Assembly (NCBI RefSeq): GCF_003853645.1
Contig: NZ_QTPO01000038.1
Coordinates: 22,254-86,253, forward strand
DNA: 64,000 nt
Direction of reading: 5' to 3'
DNA from: Burkholderia sp. Bp9143
GTDB taxonomy: Bacteria > Pseudomonadota > Gammaproteobacteria > Burkholderiales > Burkholderiaceae
Shown: one piece after another, positions 44,062 to 53,397 of the stretch
Layout: each line of letters starts with the position of its first letter
Numbering within the stretch: position 1 is the first letter of the stretch
Made by a program: the position numbers and the translations under genes
Notes under the pieces: generated by a model
What the model saw: only the letters and a program-made list of their open reading frames with translations
Database searches by the model: none
What the model was told of the DNA's origin: nothing

Positions 44062-44787
44062 TCAGAAGCGATAGCCAAGCGACACGAAAGTGATGATCGG
44101 ATTGATCTTCACTTTCGTCGTGCTCGTGACGGTACCGACCGGGGAACGTGTCGTGAGCGTAGCTTTTGTGGACAGCCACACGTATGCAGCCGACACGCCG
44201 ACTGACCAGTGCGAATCGATGTTGTACGTCAGCCCTGCATTGACTATCGGCGCAAACGACTTACTGAGCGAGACAGAAGTCGGTCCTTCAAGGCGCGTGC
44301 CGAGCGTCGGCGAATAGAGGAATTGGCCGGTTGCAACCTGATTGCTCAAGTCGATGCCCTTGAACCAGACGTACGCTCCACCCGCGCCGACATAGGGCCG
44401 GAAACGTGCTGACGGTTCACCAAAATGGTATTGTGCAAGGATCGTTGGGCTCCACGCGTGTGCCGTCCCGAGCTCTCCGAGTCCCGCGAGCGTCCCGGTA
44501 CCGTTGAGATGCAGCTTCGGCGGAACACCCAGTATCGTCTCTAGCGCAATATGATCCGTGATGAAATAGGTTGCCGTGAAGGCGGGCGTATCGGCATCCG
44601 ACACGCTGGCGCCGCTTCCCGCGACCGTGCTCGAGTGACCGAGCGCATTGACCGTCATCGGCTGACTGGAATCCTGGGGGGCAAGGTGCAGCCAGCCGGC
44701 ATTAATCATCCATTGCCCTGCCGATTGCGCATGTGCTGCGGGAATAGCCGCGATCGACAAGAGAATTGCCGCGCTCGTACGCTTCAT
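44062..44787 (-). CDS. OmpW-family outer-membrane protein
   Basis: A 241-residue eight-stranded beta-barrel. The signal peptide (MKRTSAAILLSIAAIPAAHA) is followed by WMINAGWLHLAPQDSS, then TATYFITDHIALETILGVPP and LAQYHFGEP, typical OmpW strands, and the C-terminal FVSLGYRF with terminal Phe. OmpW and AlkL relatives pass small hydrophobic molecules laterally into the membrane. It is the last gene of the meta operon 1, which fits hydrocarbon or phenol uptake. Confidence 0.93.
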   Translation of the reverse strand: MKRTSAAILLSIAAIPAAHAQSAGQWMINAGWLHLAPQDSSQPMTVNALGHSSTVAGSGASVSDADTPAFTATYFITDHIALETILGVPPKLHLNGTGTLAGLGELGTAHAWSPTILAQYHFGEPSARFRPYVGAGGAYVWFKGIDLSNQVATGQFLYSPTLGTRLEGPTSVSLSKSFAPIVNAGLTYNIDSHWSVGVSAAYVWLSTKATLTTRSPVGTVTSTTKVKINPIITFVSLGYRF

Positions 44788-44842
44788 GACGTCTCCGAAT
44801 GTTGTAATAAGGGTGCTTCTGTTTTTGTGGGGCCGACAGCGC

Positions 44843-45889
44843 TCAGCGATTCCTGAGCCGGTCGATCAGTCGGACGCTCGCGCCAACGGCGGCCCGCCTC
44901 AGTGATATCAGTGGCCCGACCTCGCGCGTCGGCGCGCCGGCAACCGTTCCACCCAGGCGGGAAAACAACCGAAGCGCATTTCCGGAATCGATCTCCAAAC
45001 GCGCGTCGGCATGCCAGATGGGAGAGCGCTCAAGGGCTGCGCATTGCATTGCCGTCGCCGGTGCGGGCGCAAACGGGAAGTCGCTTCCGAACAGGATTTG
45101 CGACGGGCCGACCAGTTCACGCAGCGCCGCCTGCGGAAACTCAGCGGGTGAAAGCGCGGTATCGAAATGGAATCGACGGATGTAGGTCAGCATCCCGGCC
45201 GGCATACCCGATACGAACTCTGGAAGCAGATTGGCGAGCGAGAGTCTCCACGCGACGTACGGAAGAAAGCCGCCCGCGTGCGCGAGAATCCAGCAGATAT
45301 TCGGGTAACGTTCGATCGTCCCGGTCAGGATCAGGTTCAGCGCCGCCCGTGTCGTGTCGCACAGGAACTCGATCAGAAAACCAGGCGCGATCAGTCCGAG
45401 CTCCTCGCTCGACCGGTGCAAGTTCGGATGCACGAACACGACCGCACGCCGGCTGTCGAGCTCCGCCATCAACTCGTCGAATTCGGGCGAGCCCAAGAAC
45501 CGGCCTTCCGTACTGCCGAGCAGGACCACGCCATCTGCTTTCAGCACGTCGAGCGCATGGATGGCCTCTTTGCATGCGTGCTCGGTGAATGGCATCGGCA
45601 GCACGGCAAATGAACCAAAACGATCGGGGTGCCGCTCGCGCAATTCAGCCGCGTATTCATTGCACGCACGAGCAAGCGAACATGCATCTTCAAGGTTTCC
45701 GAAATAGACACCCGGTGCCGAGATCGACAGCAATGCGACCCGAATCGCGTTCGCATCCATCACGTCCAGAGACGCATGTTCGCTCCATGCCGGCAACTCG
45801 GCGCCCGCAACCTTTTTCAGGCCATGCCTGGACATGGCTGCCTGATAGACCGGTGGCACGAAGTGGTGATGAACATCGATACGGTTCAT
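44843..45889 (-). CDS. Amidohydrolase (ACMSD/2-hydroxy acid decarboxylase type)
   Basis: A 348-residue TIM-barrel metal-dependent enzyme of the amidohydrolase-2 family. Seen: IDVHHHFVPP (H-x-H metal motif), VFVHPNLHRS, ILAHAGGFLPYVAWR (His) and FGSDFPFAP (Asp). Relatives decarboxylate ring acids or ring-fission acids, for example ACMS and gamma-resorcylate decarboxylases. ATG 45889 starts MNRIDVHHH. It lies between the aldolase and ompW, so may prepare the substrate by decarboxylation. Confidence 0.88.
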   Translation of the reverse strand: MNRIDVHHHFVPPVYQAAMSRHGLKKVAGAELPAWSEHASLDVMDANAIRVALLSISAPGVYFGNLEDACSLARACNEYAAELRERHPDRFGSFAVLPMPFTEHACKEAIHALDVLKADGVVLLGSTEGRFLGSPEFDELMAELDSRRAVVFVHPNLHRSSEELGLIAPGFLIEFLCDTTRAALNLILTGTIERYPNICWILAHAGGFLPYVAWRLSLANLLPEFVSGMPAGMLTYIRRFHFDTALSPAEFPQAALRELVGPSQILFGSDFPFAPAPATAMQCAALERSPIWHADARLEIDSGNALRLFSRLGGTVAGAPTREVGPLISLRRAAVGASVRLIDRLRNR

Positions 45890-46023
45890 CTGATTCTCCA
45901 ATTATTTACCATTAGATACGCACTCCGAATCAATTTCGATGCTTCGTGTGTTCACGATCGATCGTTGGCGCGCGCCTGTCCGATCGCGCCGCCCATATGA
46001 GCGGGCTGCATGAACCTATGCCG

Positions 46024-47052
46024 CTAAACGGATTCCCTCAAAAGATCCAGTGCGACGTCAACGATCATGTCCTCTTGGCCGCCGACCATTCCGCGGCGGC
46101 CGAGTTCGACGAGTATGTCCACTGTTTTGAGGCCGTACTTCGCCGCGGCCCGTTCCGCGTGGCGCAGGAAGCTCGAATACACGCCGGCGTAGCCCAGTGC
46201 GAGCGTCTCGCGATCCACGCGCACCGGACGATCCTGGAGCGGTCGCACGATGTCATCCGCCGCGTCCATCAGACGGTAGATGTCGGCGCCATGCCGCCAA
46301 CCGAGACGGGTTGCGGCCGCGACGAATACCTCAAGCGGTGCATTTCCGGCGCCAGCGCCCATGCCAGCGAGGCTTGCATCGATCCGATCGCAGCCCTCTT
46401 CCACCGCGACAATCGAATTCGCGACACCGAGGCTCAAGTTGTGATGCGCGTGGATGCCCGTCTGCGTTTCCGGCTTCAGCGTGTCCTTGAATGCCCGCAT
46501 CCGGTCGCGGATGTCATTCATGTTCATCGCGCCACCGGAATCCACCACGTAACAGCATGTCGCGCCATAGCTCTCCATCAGCCTTGCCTGCTCGGCCAGC
46601 GCTCGGGGCGCCTGCATGTGGCTCATCATGAGGAAGCCCACGGCCTCCATCCCGAGTTCCCGCGCATACTCGATATGCTGACGGGAAATATCGGCTTCGG
46701 TGCAGTGGGTGGCGACACGAACGATTCGCGCACCGGCATCGTATGCGGCTCTCAGGTCGTGTACGGTGCCGATTCCTGGTAACAGCAGTGTCGCGACCTT
46801 CGCATGCGTGACGACACTTGCCACGGCGTCAATCCATTCAACGTCGGTATGCGCGCCGAACCCGTAATTGAAGCTGCCGCCTTGGAGTCCGTCTCCATGC
46901 GCGACTTCGATCGAATCTACACCGGCCGTATCGAGCGCCGCGGCGATCTGTCTGGCTTGCGCGAGGCTATACTGATGACGAATTGCGTGACTGCCGTCGC
47001 GCAACGTCACGTCCGAGATATAGAGCTTCTTGTCCATCAGGTCGGAACTCAT
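46024..47052 (-). CDS. mhpE: 4-hydroxy-2-oxovalerate aldolase
   Basis: A 342-residue class II pyruvate aldolase (MhpE/DmpG/BphI) splitting 4-hydroxy-2-oxovalerate into pyruvate and acetaldehyde. Seen: ISDVTLRDGSHAIRHQYSL with the metal Asp and catalytic Arg, VAHGDGLQGGSFNYGFG, TLLLPGIGTV, ATHCTEADIS and IHAHHNLSLGVANS with metal His residues. The start overlaps the preceding dehydrogenase stop (ATGA); the two enzymes form a channelling complex in relatives. Confidence 0.96.
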   Translation of the reverse strand: MSSDLMDKKLYISDVTLRDGSHAIRHQYSLAQARQIAAALDTAGVDSIEVAHGDGLQGGSFNYGFGAHTDVEWIDAVASVVTHAKVATLLLPGIGTVHDLRAAYDAGARIVRVATHCTEADISRQHIEYARELGMEAVGFLMMSHMQAPRALAEQARLMESYGATCCYVVDSGGAMNMNDIRDRMRAFKDTLKPETQTGIHAHHNLSLGVANSIVAVEEGCDRIDASLAGMGAGAGNAPLEVFVAAATRLGWRHGADIYRLMDAADDIVRPLQDRPVRVDRETLALGYAGVYSSFLRHAERAAAKYGLKTVDILVELGRRGMVGGQEDMIVDVALDLLRESV

Positions 47053-47996
47053 TGTTGATTGGCCACTAGACGGGCCGCGACCCGTTCTGCCGTGGCCTTG
47101 GCTGCACTCGTCATGATGTCGAGGTTGCCTGCATAAGACGGCAGGTAGTGCGCAGCCCCCTCCACTTCGAGAAGAATCGAGGTCTTGAGGCCGACCATCC
47201 GTTCGCCTACGCCGGGTATCCGGATTGGCCGGTCTGCCTCAATGCGATCGAACTGAACACGTTGCTTCAGGCGATACCCGGGAACGTACGACTGAACAGC
47301 TTCCGCCATCGCCGTCACCGAGTCTTCGATCTCCCGTTCGTCAGCAAAATCGCTGAGCGTGTATACCGTATCGCGCATCATCAGCGGCGGCTCGGCCGGA
47401 TTGAGCACGATGATTGCCTTCCCTTTGGCCGCACCGCCGACCACTTCGATTGCCCGTGACGTCGTCTCGGTGAATTCATCGATGTTGGCACGCGTGCCCG
47501 GTCCAGCGCTCTTGCTCGAGATGGATGCGACGATCTCGCCGTAGTGCACTTTCGCGACCCGCGATACCGCAGCGACCATGGGAATGGTGGCTTGACCACC
47601 GCAAGTCACCATGTTGACGTTTAGCTCATCGAGCCGGTGCTCTCCGTTCACAACCGGAATGCAGTACGGCCCGATCGCCGCCGGCGTCAAGTCCACGACG
47701 CGAATGCCGGGTTTGACGGTGCGCAGGAATGCATCGTTATGCGTATGTGCCGTGGCCGACGTCGCGTCGAAAACTATATCGATTTCGCTGAAAACCGGCA
47801 TGCGAGTCAGCCCTTCGACACCCTCATGCGTCGTCGCAACGCCCAGGCGTGCCGCCCGCTGCAGTCCGTCCGATGCCGCGTCGATCCCCACCATGGCGCC
47901 CATCTCGAGATGGGCGCCATGGCGCAGAATCTTGATCATCAAATCGGTGCCGATATTCCCGCTGCCGATAATGGCAACTTTCAATTTCTTGCTCAT
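47049..47996 (-). CDS. mhpF: Acetaldehyde dehydrogenase (acylating)
   Basis: A 315-residue enzyme making acetyl-CoA from acetaldehyde, CoA and NAD (MhpF/DmpF/BphJ). Seen: VAIIGSGNIGTDLMIKIL (NAD site), DATSATAHTHND and the catalytic Cys in NMVTCGGQATIPM. It overlaps both neighbours by four bases (hydratase before, aldolase after), in the standard mhpD-F-E order. Confidence 0.96.
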   Translation of the reverse strand: MSKKLKVAIIGSGNIGTDLMIKILRHGAHLEMGAMVGIDAASDGLQRAARLGVATTHEGVEGLTRMPVFSEIDIVFDATSATAHTHNDAFLRTVKPGIRVVDLTPAAIGPYCIPVVNGEHRLDELNVNMVTCGGQATIPMVAAVSRVAKVHYGEIVASISSKSAGPGTRANIDEFTETTSRAIEVVGGAAKGKAIIVLNPAEPPLMMRDTVYTLSDFADEREIEDSVTAMAEAVQSYVPGYRLKQRVQFDRIEADRPIRIPGVGERMVGLKTSILLEVEGAAHYLPSYAGNLDIMTSAAKATAERVAARLVANQQ

Positions 47997-48802
47997 CGAT
48001 CCAGCCCTCGTCCGATATGGCAGCTAACGCTGCCCAGCGCACCGATCTGCGCATGAATCGCGTCTCCTGCAACTACTGGGACCATCGGCCCCAGCGCACC
48101 CGACAGAATCACATCGCCCTCGCGCAAGATTTGCCCGCGCCGCGACATCATTCGGGCCAGCCAGTACACTGCACGTACCGGATGGCCAAGGCATGCTGCA
48201 CCCGTTCCGGTCGAAACGGTCTGTCCGTGGCGGGTCATCGACATGCCAAGTTCCCCGAGGGAAATTCCACCGAGTGAGACTGGCTGATTCCCGAGCACGT
48301 AGAGACCGCAGGATGCGTTGTCGGCGACGGTATCCTCGAGTGCGATGCGCCAATCCGAGATCGCGCTGTCGACGATTTCCAGTGCAGGCAGTGCATAGGC
48401 GAGTGCCGAAAGCACTTGCCCATAACTCGGCGCTTCATCGGCTATGTCCCGCCCGACAACGAACGCCACTTCCGCCTCGATCTTCGGTTGCATCAGTCGG
48501 CTCAGCGGCACCTCGTCGCCATCCAGATATTCCATGTCATCGAACAGCACGCCGAAATCGGGCTGATCGACCCGTAATTGCTGCTGTACCGCAACCGACG
48601 TCAGGCCAACCTTCTTGCCGATGATTCTCCGGCCATCGGCAACCCGGGCCGCTGTATTGAGTTCCGCGACTGCATACGCCGCTTCGAGTCCGGCAATACC
48701 GAACCGCGCGGCGATCGGGTCGATCGGCGTACTTGCTTCGCGTGCATTACGCAGTGCGTTCGCAGCCGCCTGGATGGCTGCTTGGTCGAATGAATGAGAC
48801 AT
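47993..48802 (-). CDS. mhpD: 2-keto-4-pentenoate hydratase
   Basis: A 269-residue hydratase (MhpD/BphH) adding water to 2-hydroxypenta-2,4-dienoate. Seen: IIGKKVGLTS, the metal Glu residues in PKIEAEVAFVVG, ALPALEIVDSAI and GPMVPVVAGD. ATG 48802 gives the family start MSHSFDQAAI; the open frame to 48961 overlaps the hydroxylase. The stop overlaps mhpF. Confidence 0.95.
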   Translation of the reverse strand: MSHSFDQAAIQAAANALRNAREASTPIDPIAARFGIAGLEAAYAVAELNTAARVADGRRIIGKKVGLTSVAVQQQLRVDQPDFGVLFDDMEYLDGDEVPLSRLMQPKIEAEVAFVVGRDIADEAPSYGQVLSALAYALPALEIVDSAISDWRIALEDTVADNASCGLYVLGNQPVSLGGISLGELGMSMTRHGQTVSTGTGAACLGHPVRAVYWLARMMSRRGQILREGDVILSGALGPMVPVVAGDAIHAQIGALGSVSCHIGRGLDR

Positions 48803-48827
48803 GGCAGGGGAAACCTTAAACCGTGGA

Positions 48828-50591
48828 TCAAGCCGCTCGTGCGACGGCCGGCGAGGTCTTTGAAGTGCGGGCGAACTCGTCGCCTGCTCCGGATCGGAAT
48901 CCGAGCTGATCTCGAAGCTGCCGAATGGTCTGGTCGAGCTCGCCGATGGGAATGACGGCAAACGCGAAACGGTCGGGCCTCAAAACGGCAACGGCTTCCG
49001 TTTTGAAACCTGCCTTCCCGAACCACGCGATCATCTCCCCTCCGATATCCTCGACTTCGGCGCCCCCGATCGTGTTGTCCCGATTGACGCTCTCGAGCCC
49101 TTGCGGGCGACCGCCGTACGGGTACATCGTGACGCTGCGGGCCGAGAGTGCACTGAGGGTCGCCCGTGACACATCATTCATGCAACGGGATGGATCGACG
49201 TTCAGTCCGATCAGCGAAAAGCCATTGCCTAGAAGATCATCCAGTTTTCTCCGGTCTCCGTTAAAAAGGCGCACTTCGGGTTGTGGAACCAACGCGCCCT
49301 CGGGGCCACGCCGGTGACGACGCGGCAAACCCAAGTAGGCGTTCTTTCGATAAACGGGCATCGGCTTGAAGCCGCCTTCCTGAAACCAGCGCCTGAGCGG
49401 CGGAATGGCCCGAATGATGCCGAGCGAGGCGTCCCGCAGCAGCGTTGCGGACAGACTTCGTGCCGACACGACGTCCTTGAGAAGGACGGACGTATCGATC
49501 ATTGCCTTCGCATGCGCATGTCGTTCCGACTGGTACGTGTCGAGCAACGCTTCGGCCGCGAGACCCCGCAATACAAGGTCTAGCTTCCAGCCGAGGTTGT
49601 AGGCATCGCGAACGCCCGAACTTGCACCCTGCCCCATGAACTGCGGCGTCATGTGGGCGGCATCTCCGCCGAGCAACACACGTCCGACCCGCCACTTCGA
49701 CGCGATAAGCGCGTTGAACGTGTAGACGAGTTTGCGCTTGACCACGAACTGGTCGGGATCGACAAACATGGAAAGATACTTCCTGACCGTTTCCGGTCGC
49801 TCCATGTTTTCCTTCGTTTCACCCGGCATCAGCATGAATTCGAACCGGTGGAATTTACCGGGCTGAACACAGCTCACGACTGGCAGCTTCGGATCGACTA
49901 CAAAATTGAAATACGGCAGGTGACGCAACGCGTCGGTTCCCGGCTTGCGTTCAAGGTCCACCACGAGCCACGGTTCCGGGAAGCTCTTGCCGGACATCTC
50001 GATGCCAAGCTTCGTGCGAACGATGCTCCGGCCTCCATCGGCACCGACTAGATAGCGCGCCCGCAGCGTCCTGATATCGGACTCGCCATCCACGCGCGCC
50101 AGGGCGTCAGTACTGTCACTGAACCGCGCTTCACGTGTCGCCTGATGCGTAACGCTCACACTGTCAGTGTCCTGTACGAAGTCGACGACCTCTCGGCCAC
50201 GGCGTACCTCGACGTTGGGGTAACGCGCGAGTGTCTCGGCCAGCGTCGTCTCCAGGTAAGGCTGGTAAAAGAAATTGATCACCGGCCAGCCGAATGGACG
50301 CTTGCGCGGCATGTACTGAGTAAGCGGCGTTCCGTCGCGTCGAACGAGCTGGACCGGTGTCTCCATCATCATCCGCGACTGCACCTCGTCGACCACATTG
50401 AGATGCTGAAAGATCCGCATGCACTCGTCGTCTGTATAGACGGCTCGTGCGTTGCCGTAGAACACGGGTTCACGTTCGAGCACGACGACTTGGTGACCGG
50501 CCTGGCCAAGCATGTGCGCGAGGATGAGGCCGGTCGGCCCCAATCCTACGATCGCGACATCGCACGCATCATTCGGATGCGCTCCGTTCAT
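48828..50591 (-). CDS. FAD aromatic hydroxylase, MhpA-like (operon 1)
   Basis: A 587-residue flavoprotein hydroxylase close to 3-(3-hydroxyphenyl)propionate hydroxylase. Seen: VGLGPTGLILAHMLGQAG (FAD), GADGGRSIVRTKLGI, and GRVLLGGDAAHMTPQFMGQG. The C-terminal thioredoxin-like domain extends to about residue 560. The stop of the VOC gene overlaps this start (ATGA). With the complete set of downstream enzymes in one operon it should make the catechol that the 50588 product cleaves. Phenylpropionate, cinnamate or another substituted phenol are possible substrates. Confidence 0.9.
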   Translation of the reverse strand: MNGAHPNDACDVAIVGLGPTGLILAHMLGQAGHQVVVLEREPVFYGNARAVYTDDECMRIFQHLNVVDEVQSRMMMETPVQLVRRDGTPLTQYMPRKRPFGWPVINFFYQPYLETTLAETLARYPNVEVRRGREVVDFVQDTDSVSVTHQATREARFSDSTDALARVDGESDIRTLRARYLVGADGGRSIVRTKLGIEMSGKSFPEPWLVVDLERKPGTDALRHLPYFNFVVDPKLPVVSCVQPGKFHRFEFMLMPGETKENMERPETVRKYLSMFVDPDQFVVKRKLVYTFNALIASKWRVGRVLLGGDAAHMTPQFMGQGASSGVRDAYNLGWKLDLVLRGLAAEALLDTYQSERHAHAKAMIDTSVLLKDVVSARSLSATLLRDASLGIIRAIPPLRRWFQEGGFKPMPVYRKNAYLGLPRRHRRGPEGALVPQPEVRLFNGDRRKLDDLLGNGFSLIGLNVDPSRCMNDVSRATLSALSARSVTMYPYGGRPQGLESVNRDNTIGGAEVEDIGGEMIAWFGKAGFKTEAVAVLRPDRFAFAVIPIGELDQTIRQLRDQLGFRSGAGDEFARTSKTSPAVARAA

Positions 50592-51598
50592 GACTGCTCT
50601 CCTTGTACAGAAAATTCCGGACGCACCAGGGAAGCGAGCGCGCGTCGAACGCGGCCGAGCCTAACTCCCAGGCTGAGGTTTTCGGGACGATGCCCCCACA
50701 GACTGATGCCCTGATAAACCGTCGGGCGCCACGTCCGCTCGTCGACGACGATCGGATTCCATCCGAGTTCAATCTCGAAACCCGATGGCGTCTCGACATA
50801 GAAAGAAAGTTCGCGATCGTTTGGATGCTGGCCGATCGCATTGGCGATTGGATAACCCATCGCACGGCACCGCAGATAGGCCTGCGTCACATCGTCGATC
50901 GACGCGCACTGGAGATTCATGTGGTGAATCTGCGTGCGCAGCGGATTCAGGCGAATGCCGCGCGTCGATGCGGTCGCGAACGAATGGTGTCGTTCGTTGA
51001 ATCGCAGGAAAGCGAAATCGAGGTTCAGACCGTCGATCTTGTCTTCAATTTCGTCGGACAGGCGCGCATCGAACACCTCCTTCCAGAACTTCTGCATCAC
51101 TTCGGGTTGCCTGGTCGTCACGGCGACGTGCCCCATCCCGGAAGCGCCGGTCACGAAACCCGTAGCCTTCATTTGCAGAGGTTGTTCGCCAAGCACGGCG
51201 ATCGTGAACAGTTCGGTGCGCAGTTTCTTCGGACCTGCGAAGTACCAGAACCGCTCCACGCCACGCACCACGGCTTCTTCCCGGGTCCCTTCGTCGACGC
51301 GGATTCCCCGTGCGGCCATTCGGGCGATGGCAAGCTCGAGCGCAGCCTCGTCATCCAGTTGCCACCCGATCGCGATGACGTCCTCGGCCGCGCCATCGCG
51401 AATGATCAGGCGACGCAGGTGCGCATCGATTCGGCATGCAACCACGCGCGGATCGGATCGATCGACATGCAGGCCGAGCCCCTCCGATGCAAATGTCGTC
51501 CATTCGCGAAGCCGGGCCGATTCGGCCAGCAGGTAACCCATCCGGACGCGACCGAACAGGCTGTCGATCGCTGAGCGCGGACTCACGATAGTCTGCAT
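50588..51598 (-). CDS. Type I extradiol dioxygenase (VOC family)
   Basis: A 336-residue two-module ring-cleaving dioxygenase of the BphC/HsaC group. Fe(II) ligands are visible in SGMGHVAVTT (His), QIHHMNLQ (His) and SGFEIELGWNP (Glu). The FYVETPSGFEIELG stretch is the classical signature of the family. It lies between the hydrolase and the hydroxylase in a tight operon. Cleaves a catechol at the bond next to the hydroxyls (meta position). Confidence 0.93.
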   Translation of the reverse strand: MQTIVSPRSAIDSLFGRVRMGYLLAESARLREWTTFASEGLGLHVDRSDPRVVACRIDAHLRRLIIRDGAAEDVIAIGWQLDDEAALELAIARMAARGIRVDEGTREEAVVRGVERFWYFAGPKKLRTELFTIAVLGEQPLQMKATGFVTGASGMGHVAVTTRQPEVMQKFWKEVFDARLSDEIEDKIDGLNLDFAFLRFNERHHSFATASTRGIRLNPLRTQIHHMNLQCASIDDVTQAYLRCRAMGYPIANAIGQHPNDRELSFYVETPSGFEIELGWNPIVVDERTWRPTVYQGISLWGHRPENLSLGVRLGRVRRALASLVRPEFSVQGEQS

Positions 51599-51613
51599 GG
51601 CGTCACACTCCGT

Positions 51614-52504
51614 TTATCGAGCCGCGGCAGCGCGTGCCTTCGCATCGCCCTGCGCGAGGAACGCCAGCACGGCGGCATTGAATTCGTTCGCCCGCTCCCA
51701 CTGCACCCAGTGGCCGGTATTGCTGAACATGTACACATCGCAGTTCGGCATGCGCTGCTGCAGCGCATGCGCGCCGCTGGGGCGGTTGACCTTGTCGTCG
51801 GTCCCCCACAACACGAGTGTCGGGTTGCGGACCGACGCCAGCCGCGCGTCACGCGTGAAGTCGATCTTGCTGAACTTCGGAATGCCCTTCGGGCCGAGCA
51901 ACGGCGGGCTCGCGACGACCTCCGGGTCGATGCTGGCCTGAAAGCGCTCCTGGATCACGGCTTCCGGTACGAGGCTGCCGTCAAAGACCAGATCACCGCG
52001 GATGAACGTCGTGAGTTTCTCAAGGCTCGGGCCGGTGCCCTTGTAATAGTTCAGCAGTCGCTTGAGGCCAGGCGTCGGAATCTGCCGCGTCGTATTGACA
52101 CCGCCGGGCCCCATCAGAACCAGCCGACCTATCGCATCGGGCCGCTCCAGCGCCATGCGCAGCGCGCACGCACCGCCGAGCGAATTCCCGATTGCATGCG
52201 CGTGCCGGATCCCCAGCGCATCGAGCAACCCGAGCATGCCACCGGCCAGATCCCCGAACGGGTCGTTACGGTCGACACCTTTGGTGGACCTGCCGTATCC
52301 GGGCATGTCCGGCACCAACACCCTGTAATGGCGCGCAAGCGCTTCGATGTTGCGCGCGTAGTTCGACACGCCCGACGCGCCCGGGCCACCGCCGTGGAGC
52401 ATCAGGACGGCGGGCCCTTCGCCCGCTTCCGCCAGAAAAATTCGCCGGGCACCGACCCGGACGGTGCGCTGGTTCATTGCATGCGTGATGGGCGGGATAT
52501 CCAT
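51614..52504 (-). CDS. Meta-cleavage product hydrolase (MhpC/BphD/HsaD type)
   Basis: A 296-residue alpha/beta hydrolase. Seen: LMLHGGGPGASGVSNY (oxyanion region), IGNSLGGACALRMAL (Ser), LVLWGTDDKVNRPS (Asp) and FSNTGHWVQWERANEF (His). GGGPGAS is typical of C-C bond hydrolases in meta pathways. First gene of meta operon 1 and divergent from the TetR gene at 52631. It is the working counterpart of the broken mhpC at 9622. Confidence 0.93.
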   Translation of the reverse strand: MDIPPITHAMNQRTVRVGARRIFLAEAGEGPAVLMLHGGGPGASGVSNYARNIEALARHYRVLVPDMPGYGRSTKGVDRNDPFGDLAGGMLGLLDALGIRHAHAIGNSLGGACALRMALERPDAIGRLVLMGPGGVNTTRQIPTPGLKRLLNYYKGTGPSLEKLTTFIRGDLVFDGSLVPEAVIQERFQASIDPEVVASPPLLGPKGIPKFSKIDFTRDARLASVRNPTLVLWGTDDKVNRPSGAHALQQRMPNCDVYMFSNTGHWVQWERANEFNAAVLAFLAQGDAKARAAAAR

Positions 52505-52556
52505 GGCGTCGACTGCTCCTGATTTTGCTAGGGTTGATCCATTGTAATGAGATATC

Positions 52557-52569
52557 TGTCATTATGACA
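52557..52569. promoter_or_regulatory. TetR operator candidate, TGTCATTATGACA
   Basis: A palindrome of six-base arms around one central base lies in the 126-bp spacer between the hydrolase and TetR genes. It resembles TGTCAATTATGA at 43211 in the other meta operon. Confidence 0.6.
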
Positions 52570-52630
52570 ATACTATCGTTTTTACCTAGCGCCGGCCGAA
52601 CGCCGGACACCCGCACCGTATAATCGGCAC

Positions 52631-53338
52631 ATGAGTGAATCCACGACCATTGACCATCGGACCCGCGTGGCGGCGCAACGCCGCGAGCGGATGCGCGCGC
52701 GGCTGATCGAAAGCGCGATGCTCGTTTTTGCCGAGAAAGGGGTGGGTGCCAGCGTCATCCAGGACGTCATTGCGGCAGCCGATGTGTCGCAGGGCACCTT
52801 CTACAACTACTTCCGAACGAATGAGGAACTGCTCGAGGCGGTGACGCAGGAACTCAACGACGAGCTGCTTCGCCTGATCGAAACGGAAGTGGGCGCCTAT
52901 GAAGATCCGGCCCGAAGAATCGCGTGCGGCGTCCGGATGTTTCTGCATGCCGCACGTGCCTATCCGCTGCTGGGCCGCTTCATTTCAGCGGCCGGCCTGC
53001 ATGCAGCAGGCCCGAGCAGCCTGATCTACGTGTACCTGCCGGTCCACATCCAGCAAGGACTCGCCACCGGCCGGTTCCGCGGCGTCACGGTTGAACTGGC
53101 GCTCGACGTGATCGCCGGCATCGCGCTGACGACGATCCAGCGCTTCGCCGACCACGGTGAAATGGCCGAAGCGCCCGAACAGATCGTTGCAGCGATCCTG
53201 CGAGGTCTGGGTGTCGATGGAGGGGAAGCGCAGACGCTGGTGCTTGGCGAACTGACGCCGATCACGCCGCCTGAAACGTCGCTGCTGGAGCGCGGACGCA
53301 TGCGTGCGGCGAAGGAGCCCGACGCCCGGTCAGCCTGA
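52631..53338 (+). CDS. TetR-family regulator of meta operon 1
   Basis: A 235-residue TetR protein with helix-turn-helix RARLIESAMLVFAEKGVG and VIAAADVSQGTFYNYFRTNEE, then a ligand domain. It is divergent from the hydrolase-led operon 44062-52504. The domain order and operator resemble those of the TetR at 43270, so the two may be related by duplication. Confidence 0.9.
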   Translation: MSESTTIDHRTRVAAQRRERMRARLIESAMLVFAEKGVGASVIQDVIAAADVSQGTFYNYFRTNEELLEAVTQELNDELLRLIETEVGAYEDPARRIACGVRMFLHAARAYPLLGRFISAAGLHAAGPSSLIYVYLPVHIQQGLATGRFRGVTVELALDVIAGIALTTIQRFADHGEMAEAPEQIVAAILRGLGVDGGEAQTLVLGELTPITPPETSLLERGRMRAAKEPDARSA

Positions 53339-53397
53339 GCGACCGGGTGCCTTTGCGCTGACGAGTGGCGGTTGATCTCGATGCCTGACCGCCCACC

